From contig NZ_CP134499.1 in the NCBI RefSeq assembly GCF_031764535.1, positions 2,418,001-2,482,000 of the forward strand: a stretch of DNA of 64,000 bases. The letters are read 5' to 3'. The stretch is from Pseudomonas sp. SG20056 (GTDB lineage Bacteria; Pseudomonadota; Gammaproteobacteria; Pseudomonadales; Pseudomonadaceae). The notes under the pieces were generated by a model. It saw nothing but the letters and a program-made list of their open reading frames with translations, did not search any database and had not been told where the DNA came from. This document shows, piece after piece, positions 21,616 to 29,521 of this stretch (position 1 is its first letter; every line of letters begins with the position of its first letter). The position numbers and the translations under genes were made by a program.

Positions 21616-22485
21616 TTAGCGCTTGCTCAGGCGGGCAAACAGACTGGACGTATCCCAGCGGCCGCCGCCCATACCCTGCACATCGGCGTAAAACTGATCG
21701 ACCAATGCGGTTACCGGCAACTGCGCACCATTGCTGCGGGCCTCGGCCAGCAGAATCGACAGGTCCTTGCGCATCCAGTCCACGGCAAAACCGTGCTCGA
21801 ACTCGCCAGCCAGCATGGTCTTGTGGCGATTTTCCAGCTGCCAGGACTGCGCCGCGCCCTTGCTGATCACTTCCATCGCACCATGTGCATCGAGGCCAGC
21901 GCGCTCAGCGAAATGCAGCGCCTCGGATAGGCCTTGTACCAGGCCGGCGATGCAGATCTGGTTGACCATTTTGGTCAGCTGACCGCTACCGGCTTCGCCC
22001 ATCAAGCGGGTCATGCGTGCATAGGCCTGAATAATCGGCTCGGCCTTGGCGTAGGTCGCAGCCTGACCACCGACCATGATGGTCAGCGCGCCGTTCTGCG
22101 CGCCGGCCTGACCGCCGGATACCGGTGCATCGAGAAAACCCAGTTGGTGGGCAGCGGCCTGTTCGGCCAGTTCACGTGCAACCTGCGCCGAGGCGGTGGT
22201 GTGATCAATCAGCACCGCACCAGCCTGCATGCCGGCAAAGGCGCCCTGCTCGCCCAGTACAACACCGCGCAGATCATCATCATTGCCCACGCAAACCATC
22301 ACAAACTCGGCACCAGCGGCCGCTTCACGTGGGGTCGGTGCGTGGCTGCCGGCATATTCGGCGGCCCACTGCGCAGCCTTGGCGGCGGTACGGTTGTACA
22401 CACACACCTGATGCCCGGCGCGCGCCAGATGCCCGGCCATCGGGTAACCCATTACACCCAGCCCGATAAACGCCACCTTTGCCAT
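21616..22485 (-). CDS. NAD(P)-dependent beta-hydroxyacid dehydrogenase
   Basis: A 289-residue enzyme of the 3-hydroxyisobutyrate / tartronate-semialdehyde reductase family. It has an N-terminal Rossmann domain (GLGVMGYPMAGHLARAG, residues 8-24; YNRT at 30-33 with Asn-Arg favouring NADP), the substrate motif DAPVSGGQAGAQNG near 119-132, and the catalytic lysine in GQLTKMVNQI near 168-177. The substrate cannot be read from sequence; no valine-degradation or glycolate genes flank it. It is monocistronic and divergent from the exonuclease gene across a 207-base gap (22486-22692) that must hold both promoters. Confidence 0.9.
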   Translation of the reverse strand: MAKVAFIGLGVMGYPMAGHLARAGHQVCVYNRTAAKAAQWAAEYAGSHAPTPREAAAGAEFVMVCVGNDDDLRGVVLGEQGAFAGMQAGAVLIDHTTASAQVARELAEQAAAHQLGFLDAPVSGGQAGAQNGALTIMVGGQAATYAKAEPIIQAYARMTRLMGEAGSGQLTKMVNQICIAGLVQGLSEALHFAERAGLDAHGAMEVISKGAAQSWQLENRHKTMLAGEFEHGFAVDWMRKDLSILLAEARSNGAQLPVTALVDQFYADVQGMGGGRWDTSSLFARLSKR

Positions 22486-22692
22486 GCCAACACCTCTACG
22501 CTGATTTCAGTTACCGCTCGTACCGCCCAGCGCCGCATTACGCGCCGCTCAGCCCCTAGGCTGCAAGCATGCCCGCCACCTGCGGCCAATACCAGCACAG
22601 CCAAAGGGCAAAACTGTATGGATGCAGCCGACAGACAGGCTTTACCCGCAGCCGATTCCGCTTCCATACTCGCCACAGGCAAAGGAGGGCTT

Positions 22693-23244
22693 ATGCAGCA
22701 TTGGCTGGTAATCGACCTGGAAGCCACCACCGAAGACGGTGGCTGGCCAGTCGCAGAAATGGAAATCATCGAGATCGGCGCCAGCCTGGTGACCCGCGAT
22801 GGCCATGAGGTTGAGCACTTTCAGCGCTTTGTCCGCCCTACCCGCCGTCCGCATCTGACGCACTTTTGCCGTCAGCTGACCCAGATCAGCCAGGCCGATG
22901 TGGATGCGGCCGCTCCGCTTTCAGTAGTCTGGGCGCAGTTCGAACGTTGGCTGCAGAGCCATCAGGCACAACTGGCCGGCTGGGCCAGCTGGGGTGACTA
23001 TGACCGCCGTCAGTTCGAACAGGAATGGCTGGCCCATGGGCTGGACAGTTACCTGAGCCAACTCCCCCACATCAACCTGAAGAAATGCTTTGCCGAAGCC
23101 CGCCAACTGGCCAAGCCGATTGGCCTGAAGATGGCCCTCAACCTCGCGGGCCTGGCCTTCCAGGGTCAACAGCACCGCGCCCTCACCGATGCGCGCAATA
23201 CTGCCCGGCTGCTGCCACTGGTTTTGCCTGCGCAAAGCAGATGA
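22693..23244 (+). CDS. DEDDh 3'-5' exonuclease family protein
   Basis: A 183-residue exonuclease of the RNase T/ERI-1 type. Motif I is VIDLEATTED (Asp8/Glu10), motif II lies around WGDYDRRQF near 108, and motif III is HRALTDARNTARLL near 158-171 with the DEDDh histidine. The start is ATG at 22693, with AAAGGAGG at 22681-22688; the frame stays open far upstream, but that part overlaps the divergent gene. The arrangement resembles the ERI-1-like KapD group, which acts on RNA or DNA 3' ends; the substrate is unknown. It sits 96 bases upstream of ppnP on the same strand. Confidence 0.9.
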   Translation: MQHWLVIDLEATTEDGGWPVAEMEIIEIGASLVTRDGHEVEHFQRFVRPTRRPHLTHFCRQLTQISQADVDAAAPLSVVWAQFERWLQSHQAQLAGWASWGDYDRRQFEQEWLAHGLDSYLSQLPHINLKKCFAEARQLAKPIGLKMALNLAGLAFQGQQHRALTDARNTARLLPLVLPAQSR

Positions 23245-23340
23245 CGAAGAAAAACCGCTTGGGCATACTGGCGGGCCTTTTTCCATGGCCTGCCGCAACT
23301 GGCAGCCAGCGCTTTTAATCCCTTTATCGAGGAACTGCAG

Positions 23341-23622
23341 ATGTTCAAGGTCAATGAATACTTCGACGGCACCGTCAAATCCATCGCCTTCGGCATGGCT
23401 GAAGGCCCGGCCACTATTGGCGTGATGGCTGCAGGCGAATATGAGTTCGGCACCAACCAGCTGGAAATCATGCACGTGGTCGCCGGCGCCCTGACCGTGA
23501 AACTGCCAGGCAGCGACAACTGGGAAACCTTCACCAGCGGCAGCAAGTTCACCGTACCGGCCGACAGCAAGTTTCAGCTCAAGGTAGCGGCCGACACCGC
23601 CTACCTGTGTGAATACCGCTAA
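23341..23622 (+). CDS. ppnP: pyrimidine/purine nucleoside phosphorylase
   Basis: A 93-residue single-domain cupin of the PpnP (formerly DUF1255, YaiE) family. E. coli PpnP phosphorolyses several purine and pyrimidine nucleosides to base and ribose-1-phosphate. The conserved core [29 protein letters not shown] is split here over residues 8-36, with [12 protein letters not shown] at 42-53 and [13 protein letters not shown] near 71-83. Length and motif order are typical. A strong intrinsic terminator follows 18 bases after the stop. Confidence 0.94.
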   Translation: MFKVNEYFDGTVKSIAFGMAEGPATIGVMAAGEYEFGTNQLEIMHVVAGALTVKLPGSDNWETFTSGSKFTVPADSKFQLKVAADTAYLCEYR

Positions 23623-23640
23623 GCCCCGGCCAGGTGCCTG

Positions 23641-23671
23641 AAAGCCGGCCTCAGTGGCCGGCTTTTTTATT
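23641..23671 (+). terminator. intrinsic terminator of ppnP
   Basis: A stem of AAGCCGGCC paired with GGCCGGCTT (from 23642) is followed by six T residues. It directly precedes the EamA transporter gene, which must therefore start from its own promoter or by read-through. Confidence 0.88.
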
Positions 23672-23697
23672 AACGAACAAAAAACCAAGGAACAGCC

Positions 23698-24570
23698 ATG
23701 CCGCGCTCAACGCAATTTTCTCTGGTGATCCTGCCGATCCTGTTGCTGTTGATCGCCATGACCTCGATCCAGAGCGGCGCATCCCTGGCCAAGGGGCTGT
23801 TCCCGGAGATTGGCGCCAGCGGTACCACGGCCCTGCGCTTGAGCCTTGGCGCGCTGATCCTGTGCATCCTGATGCGCCCGTGGCAGGCCAAGCTGACGCT
23901 GAAGTCCAGCCGTTCGCTGCTGGCGTACGGGCTGTCACTGGGCGGTATGAACCTGCTGTTCTACCTCTCGCTGAAAACCATTCCGCTGGGCATCGCCGTG
24001 GCCCTGGAATTCACCGGCCCGCTGGGCCTGGCGCTGTTGTCGTCACGCCGCTTGGTGGATTTCGTCTGGATCGCCCTGGCAGTTTTCGGCCTCTGGCTGC
24101 TGCTGCCCACCGGCCAAAGCGAGGTGCCGCTGGACCCGGTCGGCATGGCCCTGGCCTTGGCGGCTGGGCTGTGCTGGGCGCTGTATATCGTTTTCGGACA
24201 ACAGGCCGGCGCTGAGCACGGCAAACAGACTGTGGCACTCGGCACCATCGTTGCGGCCCTGCTGGTGTTCCCGATTGGCCTGTGGCAAGCCGGCAGCGGC
24301 CTTTTTTCCCTGGACCTGCTGCCCGTCGCCCTCGGCGTTGCCGTACTCTCCTCGGCCCTGCCCTACAGCCTGGAAATGGTCGCCCTGACGCGCCTGCCCG
24401 CACGCACCTTCAGTATTCTGATGAGCATGGAGCCGGCGATTGCCGCGCTCTCCGGCCTGCTGTTTCTCAGCGAGCGCCTGACCCTCAGCCAATGGTTGGC
24501 GATCAGCGCCATCATCCTTGCCTCGGCCGGTGCGGCGGCAACCATCAGGCCGAAAGCCAAGCCGCTTTAA
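23698..24570 (+). CDS. EamA/DMT family exporter, RhtA-like
   Basis: A 290-residue inner-membrane protein with ten hydrophobic segments arranged as two EamA repeats (about 12-140 and 150-285). Features typical of the RhtA branch are ASLAKGLFPEIGASGTTALRL near residues 29-49, GMNLLFYLSLKTIPLGIAVALEFTGPL near 82-108, and MEPAIAALSGLLFLSE near 242-257. E. coli RhtA exports threonine and homoserine; the substrate here is not proven. It ends 22 bases before a REP pair. Confidence 0.88.
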   Translation: MPRSTQFSLVILPILLLLIAMTSIQSGASLAKGLFPEIGASGTTALRLSLGALILCILMRPWQAKLTLKSSRSLLAYGLSLGGMNLLFYLSLKTIPLGIAVALEFTGPLGLALLSSRRLVDFVWIALAVFGLWLLLPTGQSEVPLDPVGMALALAAGLCWALYIVFGQQAGAEHGKQTVALGTIVAALLVFPIGLWQAGSGLFSLDLLPVALGVAVLSSALPYSLEMVALTRLPARTFSILMSMEPAIAALSGLLFLSERLTLSQWLAISAIILASAGAAATIRPKAKPL

Positions 24571-24592
24571 GCTCCAACGCGGGCCTGCTCAA

Positions 24593-24659
24593 GTGGGAGG
24601 GGCTTTAGCCGCGACAAAGCAAAACCGCAGCCCCTAATCGCGGCTAAAGCCCCTCCCAC
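24593..24659. repeat. inverted pair of REP sequences (REPIN)
   Basis: A 22-base sequence (24593-24614, beginning GTGGGAGGGGCTTTAG) is repeated in perfect inverted orientation at 24638-24659 around a 23-base spacer. This is the Pseudomonas REP motif in the doublet arrangement known as a REPIN, mobilised by a TnpA-REP (RAYT) transposase encoded elsewhere. It lies between convergent genes and may also act as a shared 3' hairpin. Confidence 0.92.
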
Positions 24660-24663
24660 AGCA

Positions 24664-26442
24664 TCAATTAACCGTTTCAGCCTCATTGCTAAATTGCAAC
24701 TCGGCCAGGCGCGCATACAGCGGACTGCTGCTGACCAGCTCGCTGTGCGTGCCAATCGCGGCCAGTTTGCCGTGCTCGATCACTGCAATGCGGTCAGCAC
24801 TTTTTACCGTGGCCAGCCGATGGGCGATCACCAAGGTGGTGCGCCCTTCCATCAGCGGCGGCAAGGCTTGTTGAATCAAATGCTCGCTCTCGGCGTCCAG
24901 CGCACTGGTCGCCTCATCGAGCAGCAGAATCGGCGCATCCACCAACAATGCCCGAGCAATCGCCAAACGCTGACGCTGCCCGCCGGAAAGCCCCAACCCG
25001 GCATCGCCCAAGTGAGTCTGGTAGCCATCCGGCAGCTTCATAATAAATTCGTGGGCATGTGCCGCTTTGGCTGCCGCCTCGACCTCAGCCAGGCTGGCAG
25101 TGGTTTTGCCGTAACGGATATTGTCCTCCACCGAGCCGAAGAACAGCGCAGGGTTCTGCGACACCAGGGCAAAGCTACTGCGCAGTTCGCGAGGGTCGAG
25201 CTGTTGGATCGGCACGCCATCAATCAGGATGCGGCCCTGCTGCGGGTCGAAAAAGCGCAGCAGCAGATCAAACAGCGTCGATTTACCCGCACCGGACGGC
25301 CCGACCAACGCCAGGGTTTCCCCCGCTGCAACCTGCAGATCGATACCGTCCACGGCGAAACTGCCGGGGCGCGACGGGTAGGCGAAGCGCAGCCCTTGCA
25401 GTTCGATGCGGCCCTGCACCGGCTGTTGCAGATGCAACGCATCGGACGCCGGCGGGGTGATTTCATTGCGCGCCTGCAACAGCTCGGCGATGCGCTCGGC
25501 GGCACCGGCAGCCCGTTGCAGCTCGCCGATTACCTCACTCAGGGTGCCGAAGGCCGAGCCGACAATCAGGCTGTAGAACACGAACGCCGCCAGCTCACCG
25601 CCGGAAATCCGCCCCGCGATCACGTCCATACCGCCGACCCAGAGCATCACCCCCACCGCGCCGAGCACCAGCACGATCACCACAGTAATCAGCCAGGCAC
25701 GCTGGGCAATGCGCTGACGCGCAGTATCGAAGGCCGCCTCGGCGGACAGGCCGAAACGGCGTTTGTCCTCATTCTGGTGGTTGTAGGCTTGTACGGTCTT
25801 TATCTGCCCCAGCACCTCGCCAACGTAGCTACCAACATCCGCCACCCGGTCCTGGCTCTTCCGCGACAACGCACGTACACGGCGGCCGAATATCAGAATC
25901 GGCGCGACCACCAGTGGCAGCGCCATCAACACGATGCCACTGAGTTTGGCATTGGTCACCACCAGCAGCACGCTGCCGCCAACCAGCATGATCAGGTTGC
26001 GCAGCGCCATCGACAGCGACGAGCCGATCACCGATTGCAGCAGCGTGGTATCGGCAGTCAGACGCGACTGAATCTCCGAGCTGCGGTTGCTCTCATAAAA
26101 GCCCGGATGCAGTTCGATCAGGTGGTTGAACACGCGCTTGCGGATATCGGCGACAAAGCGCTCGCCAATCCACGACACCAGATAGAAACGGGTAAAAGTA
26201 CCGATGGCCAGCGCCAATACCAACACAAAGAACAGCCCAATCGACTGCTGCAAGGCCGCCGGCGATTGAGTCGCCAGTCCCTGATCGACCAACAGCTTGA
26301 TGCCCTGCCCCATCGACAGGGTGATGGCGGCGGTAAACATCAGCGCCAGCAAGGCCCCAAACACGCGACCGCGATACGGCGCAATAAAGCGCCAGGCCAT
26401 GCGCAGGGCATTGCGCTGACGGGAAGACAGGATCGAAAGCAT
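24664..26442 (-). CDS. MsbA-like ABC exporter (fused permease and ATPase)
   Basis: A 592-residue half-transporter with six membrane helices in residues 20-310 and a nucleotide-binding domain after about 345. The ATPase motifs are complete: Walker A GPSGAGKST near 388, ABC signature LSGGQRQRLAIARAL near 489 and Walker B ILLLDEATSALD near 512, with the H-loop VIAHRLATV near 544. It acts as a homodimer in the inner membrane. It resembles the group annotated as MsbA-like lipid/multidrug exporters, but Pseudomonas encodes its true MsbA beside waa/lpxK genes, so the substrate here is open. It is followed by the REP pair. Confidence 0.93.
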   Translation of the reverse strand: MLSILSSRQRNALRMAWRFIAPYRGRVFGALLALMFTAAITLSMGQGIKLLVDQGLATQSPAALQQSIGLFFVLVLALAIGTFTRFYLVSWIGERFVADIRKRVFNHLIELHPGFYESNRSSEIQSRLTADTTLLQSVIGSSLSMALRNLIMLVGGSVLLVVTNAKLSGIVLMALPLVVAPILIFGRRVRALSRKSQDRVADVGSYVGEVLGQIKTVQAYNHQNEDKRRFGLSAEAAFDTARQRIAQRAWLITVVIVLVLGAVGVMLWVGGMDVIAGRISGGELAAFVFYSLIVGSAFGTLSEVIGELQRAAGAAERIAELLQARNEITPPASDALHLQQPVQGRIELQGLRFAYPSRPGSFAVDGIDLQVAAGETLALVGPSGAGKSTLFDLLLRFFDPQQGRILIDGVPIQQLDPRELRSSFALVSQNPALFFGSVEDNIRYGKTTASLAEVEAAAKAAHAHEFIMKLPDGYQTHLGDAGLGLSGGQRQRLAIARALLVDAPILLLDEATSALDAESEHLIQQALPPLMEGRTTLVIAHRLATVKSADRIAVIEHGKLAAIGTHSELVSSSPLYARLAELQFSNEAETVN

Positions 26443-26469
26443 GAAAGCTCGCTGGGGCGCTGACGCCCG

Positions 26470-26859
26470 TTAATGAGGAAGCGATTGCGGCGTTTCCGCC
26501 CGCCAAGCCAGCCAACACAGCGCCAAAGCAGCAAGGTTGGTCGACAGCGGATTGAACGCCTGCAGCAGTAGATGGGGACTGAATAGCGCCACATCAAGCA
26601 GCAGCCCAATCAACAGCAGGCCGGCCAGCAACAAGGGCCAGCGCTGACGCCGCCACAACAGCAATAAACCCAAGATGATTTCCGCCAGACCAGCGATGCG
26701 CGCCACCCATTCGGGAGCCGGCAGGTTGTGGACTTGGATCATCGCCAGCTCATCCGGACTTAGCCAGAGAATCTTCGGCACCAGGCCGTGCCAGATAAAC
26801 ACCAGGGCCAGGGCGATACGCGCTAGCCAGGCGATCTGCAGTAAACGGGGATCAGTCAT
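26470..26859 (-). CDS. DoxX-like small membrane protein
   Basis: A 129-residue protein with four hydrophobic helices (about 8-24, 50-68, 74-92 and 100-118), matching the DoxX-like family in size and in the ARIALALVFIWHGLVPK opening. DoxX relatives are linked to quinone or thiol redox at the membrane. The ATG at 26859 was chosen because it lies inside the end of the upstream DCC gene (8-base overlap), implying coupled translation; the frame extends further upstream without a ribosome site. The pairing of a DoxX-type and a DCC-type protein suggests a shared thiol or quinone redox task (inference). Confidence 0.85.
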   Translation of the reverse strand: MTDPRLLQIAWLARIALALVFIWHGLVPKILWLSPDELAMIQVHNLPAPEWVARIAGLAEIILGLLLLWRRQRWPLLLAGLLLIGLLLDVALFSPHLLLQAFNPLSTNLAALALCWLAWRAETPQSLPH

Positions 26860-27286
26860 GCAAGAAGCGTCGGGCATGATCAGCGTTTGGTATGAGGCAA
26901 CTGTCGTAGCGACCAAATAGCCGGTAGCGATTTAGCGCAATACGGTCATAGCACCAGTCACGTATGGGCCGTGGAATCAGCCGCAGCCAGGCCAGCAAGC
27001 GCCATGGATTAGGCAGTTGGGCGACGATGCGCAGCACCGCATCCGAACGCAGCAGCATCTGGTCATTCTCGATCAAGGCCATGGTATCGAAACGCTCGGT
27101 GGGCAAGCCGCCCCAGGCCAATAGCGCCTGGCCCTCGGCCGATTGCACCGAAGCCAGGCGAAAGCGCTGCTCAGCGTCGTGGCGAATCAGAAACTTCGCC
27201 CAGCCGTTGCACAGCTTGCACACCCCGTCGAACAACACCACGCGCTCGCCTGGTTGGATAAGGGGTGGACGTGTTTGCTCCTGCAT
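26852..27286 (-). CDS. DCC family thiol-disulfide oxidoreductase-like protein
   Basis: A 144-residue DCC (DUF393) protein with the thioredoxin-like active site FDGVCKLCNGW (Cys23 and Cys26, CxxC). The family is predicted to be a thiol-disulfide oxidoreductase; no substrate is known. The start ATG at 27286 has AAGGAG at suitable spacing on the minus strand (complement of 27291-27296). The open frame continues upstream to 27349, but those 21 codons run into the 145-bp repeat and are not conserved sequence. It overlaps the DoxX gene by 8 bases. Confidence 0.9.
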   Translation of the reverse strand: MQEQTRPPLIQPGERVVLFDGVCKLCNGWAKFLIRHDAEQRFRLASVQSAEGQALLAWGGLPTERFDTMALIENDQMLLRSDAVLRIVAQLPNPWRLLAWLRLIPRPIRDWCYDRIALNRYRLFGRYDSCLIPNADHARRFLHD

Positions 27287-27307
27287 ACCCAACTCCTTCA
27301 ATGCAGC

Positions 27308-27457
27308 CCTAAGAGCCTGTTTACGATCTCGCGAGCTAGAGCCAGACAAGGCAAAAACAGCCGAGGAAGCGGAGTTTACTGGTTGTAAATGAGCATTCCG
27401 AGGCTGTTTTTAACGCAGGATGGCCGACGCGCAGCAGATCGTAAACAGGCTCTTAGG
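27308..27457. mobile_element. MITE-like structured repeat, copy A
   Basis: A 150-base non-coding element with 21-bp perfect terminal inverted repeats (27308-27328 and 27437-27457, core CTGTTTACGATC). Inside is a second hairpin at 27353-27411: a ten-base-pair stem (AAAAACAGCC with GGCTGTTTTT), a four-pair GGAA/TTCC stem and a five-pair TTTAC/GTAAA stem with a five-base loop, separated by G.A mismatches. A second copy lies at 47821-47965 with no indels and 21 differences over 145 bases. No transposase is encoded, so if mobile it is mobilised in trans. No clear target-site duplication is visible. Confidence 0.82.
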
Positions 27458-28028
27458 CGGCCGGGATACGGTAATGGCCGGTGATCTTAAAGCTAAAGAG
27501 GATGTCCTCTTCCTGAGTGCCACGGCCGATATTGTGCAGCACCAAGGGTACGCCGTTGCCGGCCTGGCGGTCGCTGATAATGCCGATATGGGTCAGGCCG
27601 CCGCCCAGATCCCAGGTGACGATATCGCCAGGACGATAGCGCGCGGTATCCTGGCCAGGCGCCAGTGCCCAGCCCTGGCGTTTGAACCAGGTCATCAGAT
27701 TCGGCACGCGGCGATGATCGATATTGCTGTCGGGCCGGCTTAGCCCCCAGTTCTTGGGATACAGGCGAAAGTTAGCGCGCATGTCCTGATGCACCGCTTG
27801 CTGCAAATCCAGGCCTTGCTGGCGCAGCGCGCGGATCACCACATCGGTGCACACGCCGGTATTGAGCGGTACATCGCCATTGGGGTAGCTCAGGCGGCGG
27901 TAGGCAGGGTCATAACTCAGGGTTACACCGACCTGCTCGCGGGCCGCTGTGACCAGGGCATCGGCTTGCAGCGCCCAGACCTGGGCACTTAGCAACATGG
28001 CCAATGCAATCAGCAGAATCGCCCGCAT
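27453..28028 (-). CDS. DUF1287 family exported protein
   Basis: A 191-residue secreted or periplasmic protein. The signal peptide covers residues 1-19 (cleavage near VWA-LQ). The mature part matches DUF1287, an NlpC/P60-like fold: GVCTDVVIRALR (candidate catalytic Cys60), YRPGDIVTWDLGGGLTHIGIISD (candidate His) and VLHNIGRGTQEEDILF. A cysteine amidase or peptidase activity on cell-wall material is plausible but unproven. The TAA stop (27453-27455) lies inside the terminal repeat of the MITE-like element, so insertion of the element may have set the present C-terminus (ending GHYRIPAA). Confidence 0.9.
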   Translation of the reverse strand: MRAILLIALAMLLSAQVWALQADALVTAAREQVGVTLSYDPAYRRLSYPNGDVPLNTGVCTDVVIRALRQQGLDLQQAVHQDMRANFRLYPKNWGLSRPDSNIDHRRVPNLMTWFKRQGWALAPGQDTARYRPGDIVTWDLGGGLTHIGIISDRQAGNGVPLVLHNIGRGTQEEDILFSFKITGHYRIPAA

Positions 28029-28052
28029 AACGCCTCCTTGATCGCCTAGTTG

Positions 28053-29168
28053 CTACTTGCCCACGGGATAGAGCAGCTCTTCCTTATAACCGGCCCACAC
28101 CCGTACGACATCGGGAAAGGCATCGTCCAGCGCCACATCGCCGCTGTCCACCAGCAACGGCCGGCCTTCAAGCGTACCGAGCTTACGTTTGGTGGCGACC
28201 ACCCGCAGATTTTCCAGGCCAATCGCGCGCAACACCCGTGGGCTGATCTGCTGGTTGCCGCGACCGATAATATGGCCCTGGCCACCAATCGCAGTCACCA
28301 GCAAACGCGCTGGATGGCCATCAATCAGCTCGAACAGCTGCGCCTCGGTGACATCGAGGGCCAACAGCTGACCATTCTCGATCACATCGACGCCGAGCAA
28401 GGTGGTCTGCAAACCGAGGTTCTGCGCCAAGCCATGCAGGGTCGAACCGGGGCCGAACACATAGCGCACATCGGCTTCCCAGCTGTCCTGCAGCCAGTCG
28501 GCCAGATCATTCAGCACCAGCTCTTCGGACTCCACACCGCCCTGCTTGACCTGCTGCACATAGCCGCCTTCCTGCGGCACCGTCAGCTCGCCATACCAGC
28601 GAGCGGTCACCCGACCTTCACGCAGCGCGCTTTCGTCGATATCGCGCACCTCGCCACTGCTCAGGCGCACCAAGCCGCCTTCGATCAGCCGCGCGGTCAG
28701 TTCTCCTGCAGCACGCGGGCTGATGGCATAGACCCCGGACTGAATCTTCACCCCGGCCGGAATCCCCAGCACAGGTTGGCCTTCGCGCACAGCGGCGCAG
28801 ATATCCCGCGCCGTACCATCGCCACCAGCGAACAGAATCAACGCCACGCCAGCATCCTGCAGCAGCTCAACAGCCTGCCGGGTATCGGCGGCGCTGCTCG
28901 GACCAGCCGGTAGCTCACCGACCACGCGATGGGCAAAGCCCATCTCGCTCAGCAGGTCAGCGCCCATGGCGCCGGGAAAGGTGACGAATTCCAGGCGCTC
29001 GCGTAGCGGCAACAGCACCTCAAGGGCAGTTTTCGTACGCAGCGCCGACTTGGCCTCAACGCCCAAAGCCAAGGCCTGCTCGGCCACGCCGTCACTGCCC
29101 TTGAACCCTGCGGGGCCGCCCAGCCCGGCCAGTGGGTTGATGATCAAACCAATATGGAAAAGCCCCAT
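28053..29168 (-). CDS. ATP-NAD kinase family protein
   Basis: A 371-residue protein of the ATP-NAD/AcoX kinase family. The N-terminus has GLIINPLAGLGG (residues 6-17) and the diagnostic nucleotide motif ILFAGGDGTARDI near 111-123, followed by GIPAGVKIQSGVYA. It is longer than canonical NadK (about 295 residues) and belongs to the AcoX-like branch, whose substrate is not settled. The start at 29168 (MGLFHIGLIINP) matches the family; the open frame runs upstream to 29285 without conserved sequence. It lies 24 bases upstream of the DUF1287 gene on the same strand. Confidence 0.87.
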   Translation of the reverse strand: MGLFHIGLIINPLAGLGGPAGFKGSDGVAEQALALGVEAKSALRTKTALEVLLPLRERLEFVTFPGAMGADLLSEMGFAHRVVGELPAGPSSAADTRQAVELLQDAGVALILFAGGDGTARDICAAVREGQPVLGIPAGVKIQSGVYAISPRAAGELTARLIEGGLVRLSSGEVRDIDESALREGRVTARWYGELTVPQEGGYVQQVKQGGVESEELVLNDLADWLQDSWEADVRYVFGPGSTLHGLAQNLGLQTTLLGVDVIENGQLLALDVTEAQLFELIDGHPARLLVTAIGGQGHIIGRGNQQISPRVLRAIGLENLRVVATKRKLGTLEGRPLLVDSGDVALDDAFPDVVRVWAGYKEELLYPVGK

Positions 29169-29320
29169 AACACCCTCTAATTCAATACCTGCTGGCCCTG
29201 GCACAGTGCCTGCAATAGCTAACTTGCCCTGTGTCTTGCGGCGGTTTTCTGCCGTCGCAGTTGTCATAGCGCCTTCATCTAACACTCATAAAATCGCGCT
29301 AACCGATGAGGAGACCAGCC

Positions 29321-29482
29321 ATGCACAGCCAACAACAGAATTCGCCAAAAGCCCCGACAATGCCGATTGGTGGCTTTGTCATCGACGCCCAGGGCCGCGA
29401 AATCCCGATCACCGAAGAGATGATCCAGCAAGCCTGCAACGCACTGGAAAAAGCCCAGCAGCAAACCGCCGAACGTAAGTAA
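29321..29482 (+). CDS. PA1571-family small protein
   Basis: A 53-residue protein starting at ATG 29321 with GAGGAG at 29308-29313. It has the recognisable Pseudomonas PA1571-family core: a Gln/Pro-rich start, then PIGGFVIDAQGREIPITEEM and a helical tail IQQACNALEKAQQ. The function is unknown; it has no signal or membrane segment. It stands alone between the divergent NAD-kinase-like gene and convergent pdxB. A G+C hairpin (GGGCAGC, 29494-29511) without a T tract follows. Confidence 0.82.
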   Translation: MHSQQQNSPKAPTMPIGGFVIDAQGREIPITEEMIQQACNALEKAQQQTAERK

Positions 29483-29521
29483 GCGTCCCATCAGGGCAGC
29501 ATTCGCTGCCCTTCGCTACAG

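Noticed and set aside
24694..26463. A 589-codon plus-strand frame antisense to the ABC exporter gene
   Set aside because: Shadow of a gene with complete ABC motifs on the other strand; Gln/His/Arg-rich without domains.
27287..27349. N-terminal extension of the DCC protein into the repeat element
   Set aside because: The ATG at 27286 has an excellent ribosome site and the extra codons are encoded largely by repeat sequence.
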